NCBI GenBank assembly: GCA_033060915.1
Contig: CM065390.1
Location: forward strand, 15,480,501-15,544,500
Direction of reading: 5' to 3'
Source of the DNA: Euryodendron excelsum
Taxonomy: Eukaryota > Streptophyta > Magnoliopsida > Ericales > Pentaphylacaceae
DNA: 64,000 nucleotides
Shown: piece after piece, positions 11,141-24,900 of the stretch
How the letters are laid out: each line of letters opens with the position of its first letter
Position numbering within the stretch: the first letter of the stretch is position 1
The notes under the pieces: model-generated
Seen by the model: only the letters and a program-made list of their open reading frames with translations
What the model was told of the DNA's origin: nothing
Database searches by the model: none
Position numbers and translations under genes: made by a program

Positions 11141-12412
11141 GGCACGTCAAACGGAGCCCCGGTGGAGGAGTTACTGCATTTTTCTCCGCCGGAGACTTAG
11201 CAATTTAAAAAACTTGGGAATCGGGGTTCGGGGATGCCAAATCTTGCAAACGGCCTCCGTTCGGTGCGAAACTCGACACGAAGCACGGCCTCGGCAAACT
11301 ACAGCTGCGGGTGCTGACGGCGCGTCAAACGGAGCCCCGGTGGAGGAGTTACTGCATTTTTCCCCCCCGGAGACTTAGCGATTTGAAAAACTTGGGAATC
11401 GGGGTTTGGGGATGCCAAATCTTGCAAACGGCCTCCGTTCGGTGCGAAACTCGACACGAAGCACGGCCTCGGCAAACTACAGCTGCGGGCGCTGACGACG
11501 CTTCCAACGGAGCCCCGGTGGAGGAGTTACTGCATTTTTCCCCCGCCGGAGACTTAGCGATTTGAAAAACTTGGGAATCGGGGTTCGGGGATGCCAAATC
11601 TTGCAAACGGCCTCCGTTCGGCACGAAACTCGACACGAAGCACAGCCTCGGCAAACTACAGCTGCGGGCGCTGACGGCGCGTCAAATGGAGCCCCGGTGG
11701 AGGAGTTACTGCATTTTTCCCCCCCGGAGACTTAGCGATTTGAAAAACTTGGGAATCGGGGTTCGGGGATGCCAAATCTTGCAAACAGCCTCCGTTCGGC
11801 GCGAAACTCAACACGAAGCACGGCCTCGGCAAACTACAGCTGCGGGCGCTGACGGCACGTCCAACGGAGCCCCGGTGGAGGAGTTACTGCATTTTTCCCC
11901 CGCCGGAGACTTATCGATTTAAAAAACTTGGGATTCGGGGTTCGGGGATGCCAAATCTTGCAAACGGCCTCCGTTCGGCCCGAAACTCGACACGAAGCAC
12001 GGCCTCGGCAAACTACAGCTGCGGGCGCTGACGGCGTGTCAAACGGAGCCCCGGTGGAGGAGTTACTGCATTTTTCTCCCCCGGAGACTTAGCGATTTGA
12101 AAAACTTGGGAATCGGGGTTCGGGGATGCCAAATCTTGCAAACGGCCTCCGTTCGGCGCGAAACTCGACACGAAGCATGGTCTCGACAAACTACAGCTGC
12201 GGGCGCTGACGGAGCGTCCAACGGAGCCCCGGTGGAGGAGTTACTATATTTTTCTCCGCCGGAGACTTAGCGATTTGAAAAACTTGGGAATCAGGGTTCG
12301 GGGATGCCAAATCTTGCAAACGGCTTCCATTCGGCGCGAAACTCGACACGAAGCACGGCCTCGGCAAACTACAGCTGCAGGTGCTGACGGCGCGTCGAAC
12401 GGAGCCCCGGTC
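11141..12412. repeat. 178-bp GC-rich tandem repeat array (about 7.1 copies)
   Basis: Copies start near 11141, 11319, 11497, 11676, 11854, 12033, 12211 and 12389 (the last partial), a period of 178 bp. Each unit holds CGGAGCCCCGGTGGAGGAG, GGGAATCGGGGTTCGGGGAT, GCCTCCGTTCGG and AAACTACAGCTGCGGG. Copies differ by a few percent. The unit is not a multiple of three, so the short ORFs across it are not a conserved protein repeat. The array lies inside the MULE, just before the right subterminal palindromes. Confidence 0.95.
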
Positions 12413-12662
12413 ACGAAGTTAGTAGTGAAGGAGTTCGTTCAAGGTCAACAGCCCAAAAAAAAAAAAATTGTTGATACGAAAACGTCATCCTTGTTGACGT
12501 TTTTATTGAATGGAAAACGTCATTTTGTTTGACGATTTTAGATTTGAAAACGTCATTCCTTATGACGCTTTTTAGTTAGTTATTTCGAAATTTTATCGTT
12601 AAATGGAAAGCGTTTTTTGGTTTGACGCTTTTTATGAAAGCGTCATCCATAATAACGTTTAA
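12413..12662. repeat. Right subterminal TGACG/CGTCA palindrome cluster
   Basis: Five palindromic units lie between 12478 and 12662, for example AAAACGTCATCC with TTGACGTTTTT at 12479-12503, and AAAACGTCATT with TATGACGCTTTT near 12547. They match the left cluster in core sequence and position. The preceding 12413-12477 is a short spacer with an A13 run. Confidence 0.75.
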
Positions 12663-12742
12663 CTAGTGTTTTGTAAATATTCAAATTTTAACCCCGATTT
12701 AATATATATTGATTAAAATAAACCTCTTTTGGTAAATGACCC
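12654..12742 (-). repeat. Right terminal inverted repeat of the MULE
   Basis: It pairs with 1554-1642. Read on the minus strand it starts GGGTCATTTACCAAAAG and shares TCAATATATATTAAA, AATATTTAC and GTTAAACGT with the left end. Confidence 0.85.
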
Positions 12743-12752
12743 GAGTCATTTT
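12743..12752. repeat. Right target-site duplication (GAGTCATTTT)
   Basis: This is an exact 10-bp match, in direct orientation, to 1544-1553, directly outside the right TIR. It lies 60 bp before the ATG of the pseudouridine synthase gene. Confidence 0.88.
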
Positions 12753-12811
12753 CGTTTGAAGTTGCTTGTTATTCTCCTTCTCGGCCGGAACGCAGCGTCC
12801 AAACCGTAGAA

Positions 12812-12940
12812 ATGTCGAGCACCGCAGAAGACTGCGAGTCTCCATCAACAACAACAACTCGCACGTTTGGAGAGCCCTGGCCGGAGTTTAACGGCGGCTT
12901 AGTCTACCGTGACGCCCTCAAACCCTCCAACTCTGGTCCT

Positions 12941-12977
<37 letters not shown>

Positions 12978-15900
12978 ATCTCTCTTACTGTCTGTCTGTC
13001 TCTATATATTTATATTCATGAATTTATATCTATAGTATGCTCCTATATATACATAAGATTTTACTGAATTTGATTCGTATAGGTTCGACACTGATTGAGT
13101 TTTACTCCGGCACGCACATGAATTCAGCTCCCTTACAAGGGTGAGCATGTTATTTCCGTTTGGTTGCCCGGAAAAGGAAAGAAATAAACTGATATTACGA
13201 ATTCTTCTTAGTGCCAAGTCTCTAGTTTGGGCATTACGTTTAAATATATATTTTTTTGTTTAATTTCTTTTTGAGTTTGGGCACTGACTACTGAGTATTG
13301 AGCAGTTGGTTGCAGAGAATTGGAAATGGACAGGTTTGTTTCTCTAACGACGTTGAATGGGTTAAAATTTCGACGAGATCGTGTGGTCTACTGGGTATTC
13401 TCAGAGTCACTTAGTTATGCGTTTGCAGATAACCATTAATGGGAGCGTTGTTACGGATCCCAACACTGTTCTCAGGTATTAAATCGAGAGAGTTTGGTAT
13501 GATAATATTATTGGTATTGGGTCCACTATAGGTTTTGATGGAATTGAATTTATAGTGCGGGTTCGGAACTAGTCTATCACAGACTTCTATGGAAGGAGCC
13601 TGATGCACCATTTTTGCTGGAAGTGCTGTTTGAAGATGATGATTTGGTAAAGGACTTCAGACCATCTTAAATTATTTATTGTTTCGAATAATTGAAATCA
13701 TAATATTTATGCCTTACAATATCTTTTATTGTTGTATTTTCATCAATCTTCATGTACTTAGATGTGTATGTTGACGTGAAGTTAAGCTTATAGTACAAGT
13801 AGATGTCTCAAAAAGGTCATATTTCATTATTAAGGTTGCCAAATTTGTGCATCATATCTGATGATTTCTTTTGATCATTTGTTATTGTTAGATGCTGATT
13901 CCTGAGTTGCTGACCTAAACATATCTTATGATATGGCACTGTTAGTGTTCTTTGGTTATAATCTGAAGTTGGAGAATGTATACATTATATCTTATGTATG
14001 GGAAGCCTTACTAGCCCTCCACATTTCGCTGCATCTCTTTCAATACTGAGAGATAATAAAACTAGGATCTTGTAGACAATGGATAGAGCTAATGCAGAAA
14101 AAATTGGAGCAGAGATTGGGCCATTTCATATGTGGTTGTTTGTTCCATTAAATATGTTATCAGTAGATGTTGGGTTCATGTTGACTAGGGTTTAATGTAT
14201 TCAGATTGCTCTAAATAAGCCTTCTGGTCTGCAAGTTCTGCCTGGAGGATTATTCCAGCAGCGGACTGTTTTGACACAACTCCAATGGCAAGCACGCAAG
14301 CAGAGAGCCTCATTAGCATGCCAAACACCGCATCCTGTTCCTGTTCATCGGCTAGGAAGAGGCACATCAGGTTTGCCTTTATGGGTGCATTAAACATCAT
14401 TGCTGAATAGAATGAACTAACTTTTATTTTGTCAGAATTGTACCTTAAAACAGTGTACAATAAAATTTGGTATAATACAAATTATCCTTGGCCAGTCTAG
14501 CAATGGGAGGGAAAGCATGGTTTATATCTTAAGAGTTAAGCCAGTCTACATGTCAGATCTAGAGACACAAGTTAAAAAGAATACCGGAGAGAAGGAAAAG
14601 TATAGTATTATTCAGGTTCCTAATTTCATGATTTGAATATAAGTCCCAATTCTTGATAACATGGCAAGGTGGGCAACGCGTGGCAATAAAATGTTAATGA
14701 ACAATGGAGGGTGTTAAGTATTTTGTTGCTGTGCAAGGTAACACAGAAGCACCATATGATCCTTGATTTCTTATTCCATCTTCACTTTCATTTTTACAGT
14801 TATGAAATGTAATAAACTGTTAGCTCATCGGGAAGTAACAAATGCTATTTATACTTTCATAATTATATGTGAATTGCAATCTTCCTTTTTTTCTGTATGT
14901 AGGTATATTACTTTGTGCAAAGACAAAGCTCGCCAAAACTTGCCTTTCTGCATATTTGGCTGATGGGACGTCTGTTGTCACGGACAATAGGTAAGGGAAG
15001 AATGAATCTGTTTTTATCTTAGTTTAACAGTTCCACATCTTTGCTGCATCCACCTGCAGTGAGACCTCTACAAACTACTACTCATGATTAGTTGAAAACT
15101 TTAATCCACCCATCTTCTCAAAGCTACTGATTTCTCAGGTTCTTATACATGTTGAGGTCTGATGCAAAACGGAACCATGAAAGAGGGTTAAGACAAATGT
15201 CAATAACCCAAAATAACTTGGCGCACCAAGAACAAGAGTAAACACTCCAATATCTGAAGTATGAATTAATCAAAAGTTGTCCATTACAGTGAAGAGAGCC
15301 TCTATATATAGGCTCGACGAGGAGTGGTGAACAAGTAATCCACTAGAGTGGTGACCAAGTGATCCTAGAGTGGTGACCAAGTAATCCTAGAGTGGTGACC
15401 AAATAATCCACTAGAACACATAAGAAAATTAGCTAACTAGGAAATTATAGACTTAGGAAACTATTTAACCACCAAGTTGTTCCATAGGAAACCATAAAAC
15501 TAGGGTATGCAGCTTAGCGTACCCGCGCCCTGTCAAGCTGTTCCATGAACTTCTCTGCAACTTGTTCTACATCAAGGTCGTGGGTCAAGAAACTTTTCTG
15601 TTAACATCATCTTTCGGAGATTGATAGACCTGTTTCCATTGAATTAATTAAGAATCAGAATTCAGTTCACTTTTTAGTTTAAGAGGATATGTCTGATTCT
15701 TAACGCCTATCATATACTCGTAAATGCTATTATTTTTTCTTCCATCCATTTCTTGTCTCAATGAGAATGTAGTTTGTTGGAAACAAAGATAAAAATAGAT
15801 AGAAAATGGAGAAAGAGGAGCTTAGGCTTAGTTACCTGGATTGGCATGTACTTTGCGAATTTCTACTTTGGAAGACTCCTCTATGTTGGCTAGTTTGGAA

Positions 15901-18900
15901 AGTACGAAAATGATAGTTGCAACTTGATTTTTGTATATTACTTCCATAGTTCCATCCCCCATTAGACTTGATTCCCAAGGCAACAGCCAACAACCATTAT
16001 TATTCAGTCAGTTGTCCCAAACCAGAAGGGGATTAGGGAGATGCAATCCATAATTTGTCTCAAACACTTTGCAGGATAAACAACTGAAGTAGGCAAACTT
16101 GAGTTCTATTTAGATCAGCCATAAATTATTAGTTGTTTGAAAATTCCTGGAAAAATCTTAGATTCAGGTATTAACTGGCCGAAAACAGTTTGGGGATTAA
16201 CAGAAGACTATTATAGGCCAGCATTGGAAGTTCTCTAAACATCAATGTGTCCCCGAATTCATTTTTACATCTTAAAATGGCTAAAGCTCAATTCCATTTT
16301 GGTTTCAATAATTTCTGATGTTGGACGAGTTGAAATTATTATTATTATTATTTTTTTGTATTTCTTGTGTTATAGCTCTGTAGACTGTTACTTGGGTTTC
16401 CTTTCATTATTTTGTTTTGGTCTGTAGTTAGAATATGCTTTGCTTAAAAAATGCATGATTTTTTCCATGTATAGTAATACCCATGTGGCGTTCAGCACAA
16501 TGAGGAAAATTTCAAAGTTTTACCGGGCACTGGTATCTGGGATACTTGATGAGGATGAGGTATCACCATTGGTTAACAATGTCTCCTTTCAATTGTTGTA
16601 GTCCATTTCTTTGTAATTAGGGCTGCCTCAATTATCTAGGTTCTGCACAGGTAAAACCATCTGTACCCCCTGTTAGTTAACACAGTTTTTTTTACCTAGA
16701 TCTGTCCTTATTTATTTTTTATTTTTCTTTGTTAAGATACTCAAGATCCTTACATTGTTTAAGATAGCTCAACTGGAAGCTAATAAGAAGACTTTCAATA
16801 GTAATATGATTAATTTTTTTGAGCAGTGGTGATATATGGTTAAGGTAGTGAAATTTCATGGTTAATTTTATCCTATTTGCTCTCTCTCGTTCAACTATTC
16901 TATTGATGGTGAAGGTACCAATGACCTTTGGAATTCTAGGAAATAATGTGTGCCTGCAATGTATGAGCAGAGAGAGAGAGAGAGCTTATAATCTCAATGA
17001 GAACTCAAATCCATAGATGAAACTCTGTTTCATTATCTCAAAATATAGGATGAAGGTAGAAGTCAAACAAACCGCGAATGCTAAAGCTAGCAGACAGCTT
17101 AAATGGTTAATTTATTAAGGCCCCATTTGGTACTGTGGTGCATTTAGTTTAGAAGCATATTTGCTGCCCTTGAGAAGTGCTTGAAGATGTGTTTGGTTGC
17201 ATCTTTAAAGCACTCAAGCACTTTGATGTTTAGAGGTTTGTGACCTAAAATCACTTTCCAGTGAAGCAGTAGCTGACGTGCTTTTACAGAAAAGAGGATG
17301 TAAAAGTGCTTCTCAAGTGCAACAACCAAACAGCACCATAACTCTTTATAATGACCTTTTCTCTACAAAGCTCTTAACTCAAAAGCTCTTTATTAGAAGA
17401 TACCACACCACCAAACGAGGCCTAAATATAATTCCACAAGTTGTCTTCAGTTGGTTGTGGTCAAAATTATGTTACTCTCTTTTGCTAGGTGTTGAAGGTA
17501 TAAATAGTTAAGTTGCACCCTCTAAATGTTTAAGCTTTTGAAATTAAGAATTGTTAACATGGTACCAAAGCATGCAAAGATCCTATGTTTGAATTTCACT
17601 GCCGATCCTGCAATTATAATACTTGCACCTGTTTGGCTCACCCAATAATTATAACAGCATCAATATATGTTACCTTTGTTATTCCTGTTGCTATTAAATT
17701 TTTTCAGCTTAAACCAAATGACTCCTTGCTAGTGTAGTTTGTTCCTTGGTGCATATGAATTGGCTGTTTTAGCTGTCTTTCTCCCTTCCTGTAAATTAAT
17801 GCTGTCACCAGCTTCTTACATATGTGATTCACTTTGTATTTTGTTCTTTCTTGTATGACTGCCAAATGCCAATACATCTTGATACCAACATCCCCATATT
17901 GGGTACTCTTAGTTTTTGTCATGTGAAAAATTCAACCCAAGCTAAAAGTTGATGTTGCATCATAGGTTGTCATCAAGCAACCAATTGGAATGGTGCGGTA
18001 TCCTGGTGTGGCCAAAGGGCTTTATGTTGCTTCTCCCTCAGGTTTATTATTTAACATCCTGTATAATATTTTCCTTCTATAGCTATAAGACACTGCTCCA
18101 GATAGACTATTGTAACTGTTCAGTCATGTCAATGTAATATTGTGTTCTGGTCAACATTGTCATCAAGTGTTTTTGTATGAATGATTTACTGTCACAAAGT
18201 GCATAACTATTGTTCTTGCAAGTTTGTGTCATAAAATCTCCATATCTCACTCTCAGAATTGTGCTTAAAGTGTTGCATAACAATATTGTGTACCTTCTTT
18301 TTTCTCTATTTAAGGGAAACCAGCTTTGAGCAAGGTAAAGGTTCTTGAGAGAAATGCACAAGGGAACTGCACGCTGGTCGAGGTACTCTAGTTTCTAGAC
18401 ATAAAAATGCATATCAAGAGGATTCTAATTATCATCTGGGGGATCATGTTATTTATGCTTTCCTTAATCCAGCACCTTATTAGAAATAACAGGTTTTTAC
18501 TGTTGGAGATTTATACTGCACAAGGTTGCATCTTGATTAATTAATAATAAAAAAATCAATACTAGATCATATGTCAATGTATATCAAATTACAAGACATT
18601 GAAACATGAATAGTACTATCCTATGTCAATTTATTAAGAATACTTAAAATTATTGTCTTTGGTACTGATAGTTGAAATCAATACTCGGCAAGGTTAGTCT
18701 AGAGGCAGAAAAATGAAAAATCCAAATTAAATAATGTAAAAAATATGCAGTGGTGTACTTCCTAGGTTTTGGTAGGGTCTCTTTACACTCTTAAGAAAGA
18801 AACCTACTGCTTTTGCAATATGTTGAAGACATTATGTTGTTACTTCAAATCAGTTGCTTCTGTTTATTAATAACTAATAAGAAAGCATGTTGCAATCATT

Positions 18901-21900
18901 TGCGTATTTGAATGGATTAACCAAATCTACAGGAATAATATTCTATGCTGTTGATCTATTTAACAGGTTGAGATTCAATCAGGACGGCCACACCAAATTC
19001 GCATTCATCTTTCTTTCATTGGGCATCCTCTGATAGGTAAACTTTAATATTGTGCTATCTTCTATTTTGAATGAGACTTACTCTTGTCTAAGTTGAGTTC
19101 TTACCTTTTTAGGTTGGAAGGTGTTGTGCCTTTTCGTAAAAAAGAGTTGTCCACTTATGCTTGTAGAAAGAACACAGGAAGACCTCATAAAATAGCTGAA
19201 ATTTTGCTCCTGTTGCAGGAGCACTACTACCATAGGCTGAAAGAGATATTGCCTCTTTGCTTAAATGTCTTCTTATACAATGATTGAATGAGAACATAAA
19301 ATAAGTATGTCTAAACTTGTTTGTAGGAACAATTTGAATTAAGAAATAAAATAGTTTAAGGCAGAAGCGACTAGTAGAAGAAGATTCTCATGTGACACGT
19401 CTTAAATGAAAGAACCAGAAACTGCAATGGAAAAATGCTGTATTCAAAGAATAATCATTTATCTCTTCTTTGTCATACCTGTCATCCCAGGTCTTTTCCT
19501 GTTATACAACAGTATCAATTGAAAACTTGAACATACTTGAAGTGTAAGGACTGGCTTCTGAAAAACATCGGACATTCATCTTCAGGCTTGAGGCTACTCT
19601 CTCTCTGTCTCTCTCTCTCTCTCTGTGCGTTTAGACTCTATTTTCTTCAGGAGGTTTATCTATATACAGCTCTTCATGGTTCTCCTTTTGTGTTTGCTAG
19701 AATAGTTAACTCTTTCTCCCTTGTAGTGACATGAAAATATCTGTAACCTTGTAACACAAATAAATAAAACTTCTCTGAGCAAATCACTTTTAAATCTCAA
19801 GTAATTTTTCAATTAAGAGAGAAAGAGAGAGGGGAAAGTGACTTGCTCATCAGAGAGAGAGGCTAAATTGTATGCAGAAGTACGTAAACCAGGAAAATAT
19901 CATTTTTATATCAAGTTTCAGCCATGATAGTATTGAATGATGCTGGCCTTAGTATTTAAAATGAAGTGCCGAAAGTAGACCCAAAAAAAATCACAATATG
20001 GAAATAACCTCAATTTAGACAAATAGCAAAACATTCTGTGAAATTGCAAATTAAACACTTGTAGTAACTCAAAAAAAGTAAGCTAGCATATTTTATGGGC
20101 ATTAGCTTGAATATAATCGTTCCTATTCTAACTCCCTGGTAAAGCTTGGAAAACTAAGGAGAGTTTCATTCCAATGTAAGCATTGTTGAAGTCAAACTAT
20201 GTGAATATTTAGCAGAAAGATATATTTCCCATTCAGGCTACCCCTGTTCCCAAACTTTCCCATTTGCTCATTTCAGCTTGTTGATCATAACATTCATAAA
20301 GCCATATACAGCAGGAGACTTGACTGTGTTTGGCCTTTTTTGTCCAGCTTAAGTGCATGAGTTATTTTCTGCATCAAGACCAAGAGTCATGGCAAACTTT
20401 TATGTTGTGGAACAAACTTTGCATTTGAGTGTTGTGCTTTGACTGATCTGTCATCATGCCATTTGCAGCAAGATAAATGTCTTTATTCTGCTTTTCTTTT
20501 TCTTTTTCTTTTTTTTTCCGCAGCATTATACCAGTCATGGTCAATTCTTGTATTCTGGAACAAGACTTAACATTTTTGACCACGAAACAAGTTGAGATAT
20601 CTCCTATTATGCTTTGACTAATTTCTTGTTACAGACTTGCTTTATGTTTCTTCTAACTATAGAATCTCATTTTAAGGATCTTTTAGATAGAAAAATTGTC
20701 TGAAGTTAGCTTAGGAAAGTTTGTCATTGTGAACATCACTGAGTACTTCTCCCCTATGTTTCTTCTTCCATCCAATAGCATGGGTTATGTACTATCCTGA
20801 TTGATCCAATTATTTTACTTACAAGTATCTTGGGTATCAAATTGATTACTTATTGAGATTTTGGTATCAAATTGATTACTTATTGAGATTTTGGTTTTCA
20901 TACTTGTTTTTTCTAATTCAGTAATTGACATGTATTTAGATCCAACTTTTGTTTCAGTTACATCAGTGCTCAGCATTTGACAGTTATGCTTTGGCTCTTT
21001 CCCACATAGCAGGTGATCCTCTCTATGTTACTGGTGGACAGCCAAATTGCTTTGATCCTCAGATTGGAGATGAAAGCTTTGCTCAAGACGGGTACAAAAC
21101 TGTTATGCACGCATTTTTTATCCTCACTTCTTCCCCCCACCCCCCGGCTTGCCCCTCCTTCTTCCTTAGATTAGAACTTTTTTACGTGCAAACTGATTCC
21201 AAAAATTGGTTGAAATCACCAAACCACAAACATATGAAGATGTCTTTAGCGAGGGCCAAGTGAACAACTAAAGAAGTTTTTTTTCCTCAACATTAGCTCA
21301 TTGTGATGCTGCAGTTATCGTATGCAGAATGATACAAGGATGCTAACATTTACCATGTGTTCTTGTTCTCATGCCTTGAGCACTCTCTTCAGTGCCATGG
21401 TTATCAACTAGTTATCTATGTAAATACGTTTCAGAAGCCTAAAACTAGTTCTTCAGTTCAATGCTCGTCAAAAAGCCTTTTTGGTCCAGGAGAAGTGTCT
21501 GTGATAGTTGTTTTGAGTCCTCTTAACTTAAAATAGCTCGAAAAACTTAAGTTGTTGCCTGTTAGGGGATGTACCAACAATGTATATCAAGCTTTCATAG
21601 CCCTCCATCACATGTGATGCCCTCTCACACATGGAGAGATGTCCAAAAGACAAAATAAATAGCACGGGTGCATCGACATAGAAATAGAGTGCACAATAAC
21701 AAACATGATTGGGGAATAGACACTTAGAACCAACGCTCTGATACCATGTCAGAGTATCAGTTGCAGATTTATTATGACTTCATTTGTAGTTTTTAGCTGT
21801 GATATTTGCAAGAGAAATTCAACTCATCGTAGACATCCCATAGCAAGCATTATCTGTGCTGCGGTAGTGTATTATAATTCAGGCTATTGTAATACTGAAC

Positions 21901-24900
21901 TAGTAACAGATTTTGCATCGTTTTGCTTTCTTACTTATTTTAGTTGATGGTTGGGATTAGTTTGATTCAGGGTTTAGTAGTTGTTTGCATGTACTAGTCT
22001 ATCTAACAGGTGCATAATCCTAAATCATCTCCTTTTGAAGCCGGTCTAGCAATTTAGAATTCGCCATTAATTGTTATGATCTATGAATAACAAGAATCTT
22101 TCTTTGTGTAAAGGCCAAACTAGAGTTTGATGGATGGAATATAGAGAGAGATATTAGGAGTCTGGTGGTTGGAATGTAGAGAGAGATATTATAGGCTATT
22201 GGTTGGAATATGAAGAGATATACTATGCGCTACTATGACTCCTTTCCCTTTGCTTTGTTAGTTACATTCACAAACTCCAGGGAAGGGATTCAGAGATCTT
22301 ACAAGTGGATAACTTTGGTTGGCGATTATAGAATTAGCTGATAGGAAGAATAGATAGAGAGGAAGAGCAGAAAGAGAAAACACATTATACTATTCAACGT
22401 AGCCACATAGAGAAGAGGAGGAAGGGGCATAACCCTTATTGGGAATGCTCTCCTCTATTTGTACCATTACTTGCAAAAGTATCATTATAGATTCACTATT
22501 CTAATAATATTATTTCTCAACGCTCCTCAAGCTGGTGCATTAGAGCATATATATCGAGCACCCAGCTTCTTACAAAACTCATTGAACCTTCCCTTTCCTA
22601 AGCCTGAGTGAATACATTACCTAGGTGATCTTCAAACTTTACATACTCTCTAGTGATCTGTTTCTTCAATACCATATCTCCAATAAAATGGTAATCCACT
22701 TCAATATGCTTCGCCCTCTTATGAAATACTGGATTTATGGCAATGTACATTGCAACCTAATCATCACAGAACATTTTTGTGGGCTTATCACTTGTAAATC
22801 CTGTTCCAAGAAGAGAATTAACCCCCATCATTTCACCTGTTGTATGAGCCACTGCCCTATACTTAGCCTCTACACTTGATCTAGGTACCGCATTTTATTT
22901 CTTACTTATCAAACAACTTGATTACCACCAATGAAGGTAAATTGACCTCCTATCCATGTGATCATATGGCCTGGTCTGCATTAGGAACCCAACAATGTCA
23001 AGGGAGTTAAAAATTCTAAGCACTAGGCCTCTTCCTGGAGCTCCCTTAAGATATTTTAAAATGTGACATACAGCCTCCCAATGCTCCTGTCTTGCATCGT
23101 CAAATATATATATATATATATATAAGTTATCCCACAAGCCGCCTATACCTACCTGGATCATCAAATATTTGACCTCTATCTTTAGCAAACTTCATATAGG
23201 ATACATTGGAGGATCATATGTTTGCCTCCATATCTCAATAAAAGATCAGTGCCATACTCCTTTGAAAAGGGAAATTCCCATGCTACTTTCATACCTGAAA
23301 GGTATCTCAGCTGGCCAGATCCTTCGTACGGAAATGCCTACTCTAGTGAGTTTTGAGATCGGTTTAGCACTGCTTGTGACAACTATTTCTGCAACATAAA
23401 TAGCAAGAATGATAGAACCATTTTGAGTATCCAAATAAAAACTTAATGATTTGACATTGCGTCTTTCATATCATATGCATCCACAATAGCTGGACTCATC
23501 AAATCAGGCTCTCATGGACTGTTTGAGGGCAAATAGCCATTTTCAACTTGCATGCTTTAGCTGACTCCCCCTGAGCAACATACCTTGGAGGTCGCTCCAT
23601 ATCTTCCTAAATATCATTCCGAAGAAAGTCATTCTTAATATGAAGTTGGTAAATAGGCCAACCTTGGACAACTGCAATAGATAAGGGGACTTACAGAATT
23701 GAGATGAGCCACTGGGGAAAAAGTCTCAAAGTAGTCAAGCCCAAAGGTTTGGGAATACCTTTTGCCACTAGCTGAGCCTTAAACTGCTCAATGGTTAATC
23801 TGGGTGGTATTTTACAACATAAACCCAACGACAACCTACAACTTGCTTTCCTAAAGGCAAAGATGTGAGATCCCATGTAGCTTTTTGGGGCAAAGCTGCC
23901 ATCTCATCATCCATAGCCTACTAAGAAAAGAAACTTCTAGGAAGGTGCCCTGTCCGTGTTGAACACCTTGTCGGACACTCCCTGACACGTGTCGGACACA
24001 CTTCTAAATGTATCCTATTGTCTTATTAATTTTTTAGAACCGGGCATGTTTCGGACACTTGGGAGACATGCTTGTCCATCACTTAGACATTCATGTTCAT
24101 CACTTGGACACCCATGAAACACATAGCAAGTTTGAATAAAATAACTTGGGATACAATTTTTAAATAAAAGTAATGTAATTCTATAGATAATTTGACGTTT
24201 AAACTGTGAAATACATGGTTTTTAATTAATCATAATCTTTAGTAAAATATTTCTAATATATAATATGTACAAAATACATAAAATATATAATTTTGTCGTG
24301 TCTCCGCCGTGTCGTGTCTTGCATATTTAGAAAATCATCATGTCGGCATGTCCATGGTGTTGTGTGTGTGTCTCGCTTGTCCGTGTGCGTGTCCATACTT
24401 CTTGGCTAGCACATTTCCAACCTGGAGGAAATAATGCCTAAACATGTGAATGAGGAACCGCACAGAGGACAAAGAAGAAACAAAAGAACAATATCAAGGA
24501 GTCAATTGAGAAAAAGAAACAAAATGTTGAATAGGATGGAGTTCATGCACATTTTTAAAGAGCAATAGGAAGGTGGATTCTAAAAGAGAGCAAACAAAAG
24601 AGAGTAAAAAGCAGTTTTCAGTACTGTCCAGTGATGTCCTGTTGTTCAATCAGCAGTTCCTGTGATTTTTCTGTTTCATACATTTGAGATCTTGTGGGTT
24701 TAATTTTAGTGACATTGGTTTACTTATCAGAATTATCTCAACCTAGTATAATTTCAAATTTGGTAGGTAGCTTCTTTGACTTTCTTGTCTGTCCTTGTTT
24801 TGCAATCTTGTTGTTGACTTTCTTGTACAACTTGACTGCACCTTGTTTTATATATTGCCTAGAGGATACCAGAGGCCAGTAAAACCTGTTCCTGGAGACT

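Larger units (their letters stand above)
1554..12742 (+). mobile_element. Complete 11.2-kb Mutator-like element (MULE) with three genes and a satellite array
   Basis: The element is bounded by a perfect 10-bp direct repeat and imperfect terminal inverted repeats of about 89 bp (GGCCCATTTACCAAAAG at the left, the complement of GGGTCATTTACCAAAAG at the right). Inside are a mudrA-type transposase gene (3490-6377), a convergent 218-codon ORF (6648-7304, minus), a PMD gene (7986-10998), seven and a bit copies of a 178-bp repeat (11141-12412), and TGACG palindrome clusters inside both ends. Two transposase codons and one PMD codon are stops, so this copy is probably non-autonomous now although structurally complete. 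The intact target duplication and still-pairing TIRs point to a fairly recent insertion. PMD genes inside MULEs are known in plants; the convergent ORF and satellite array I do not recognise. Confidence 0.9.

Noticed and set aside
11311..12532. ORFs of 78-101 codons across the 178-bp array
   Set aside because: The repeat is not a multiple of three, so the ORFs are chance openings in repeated GC-rich DNA.
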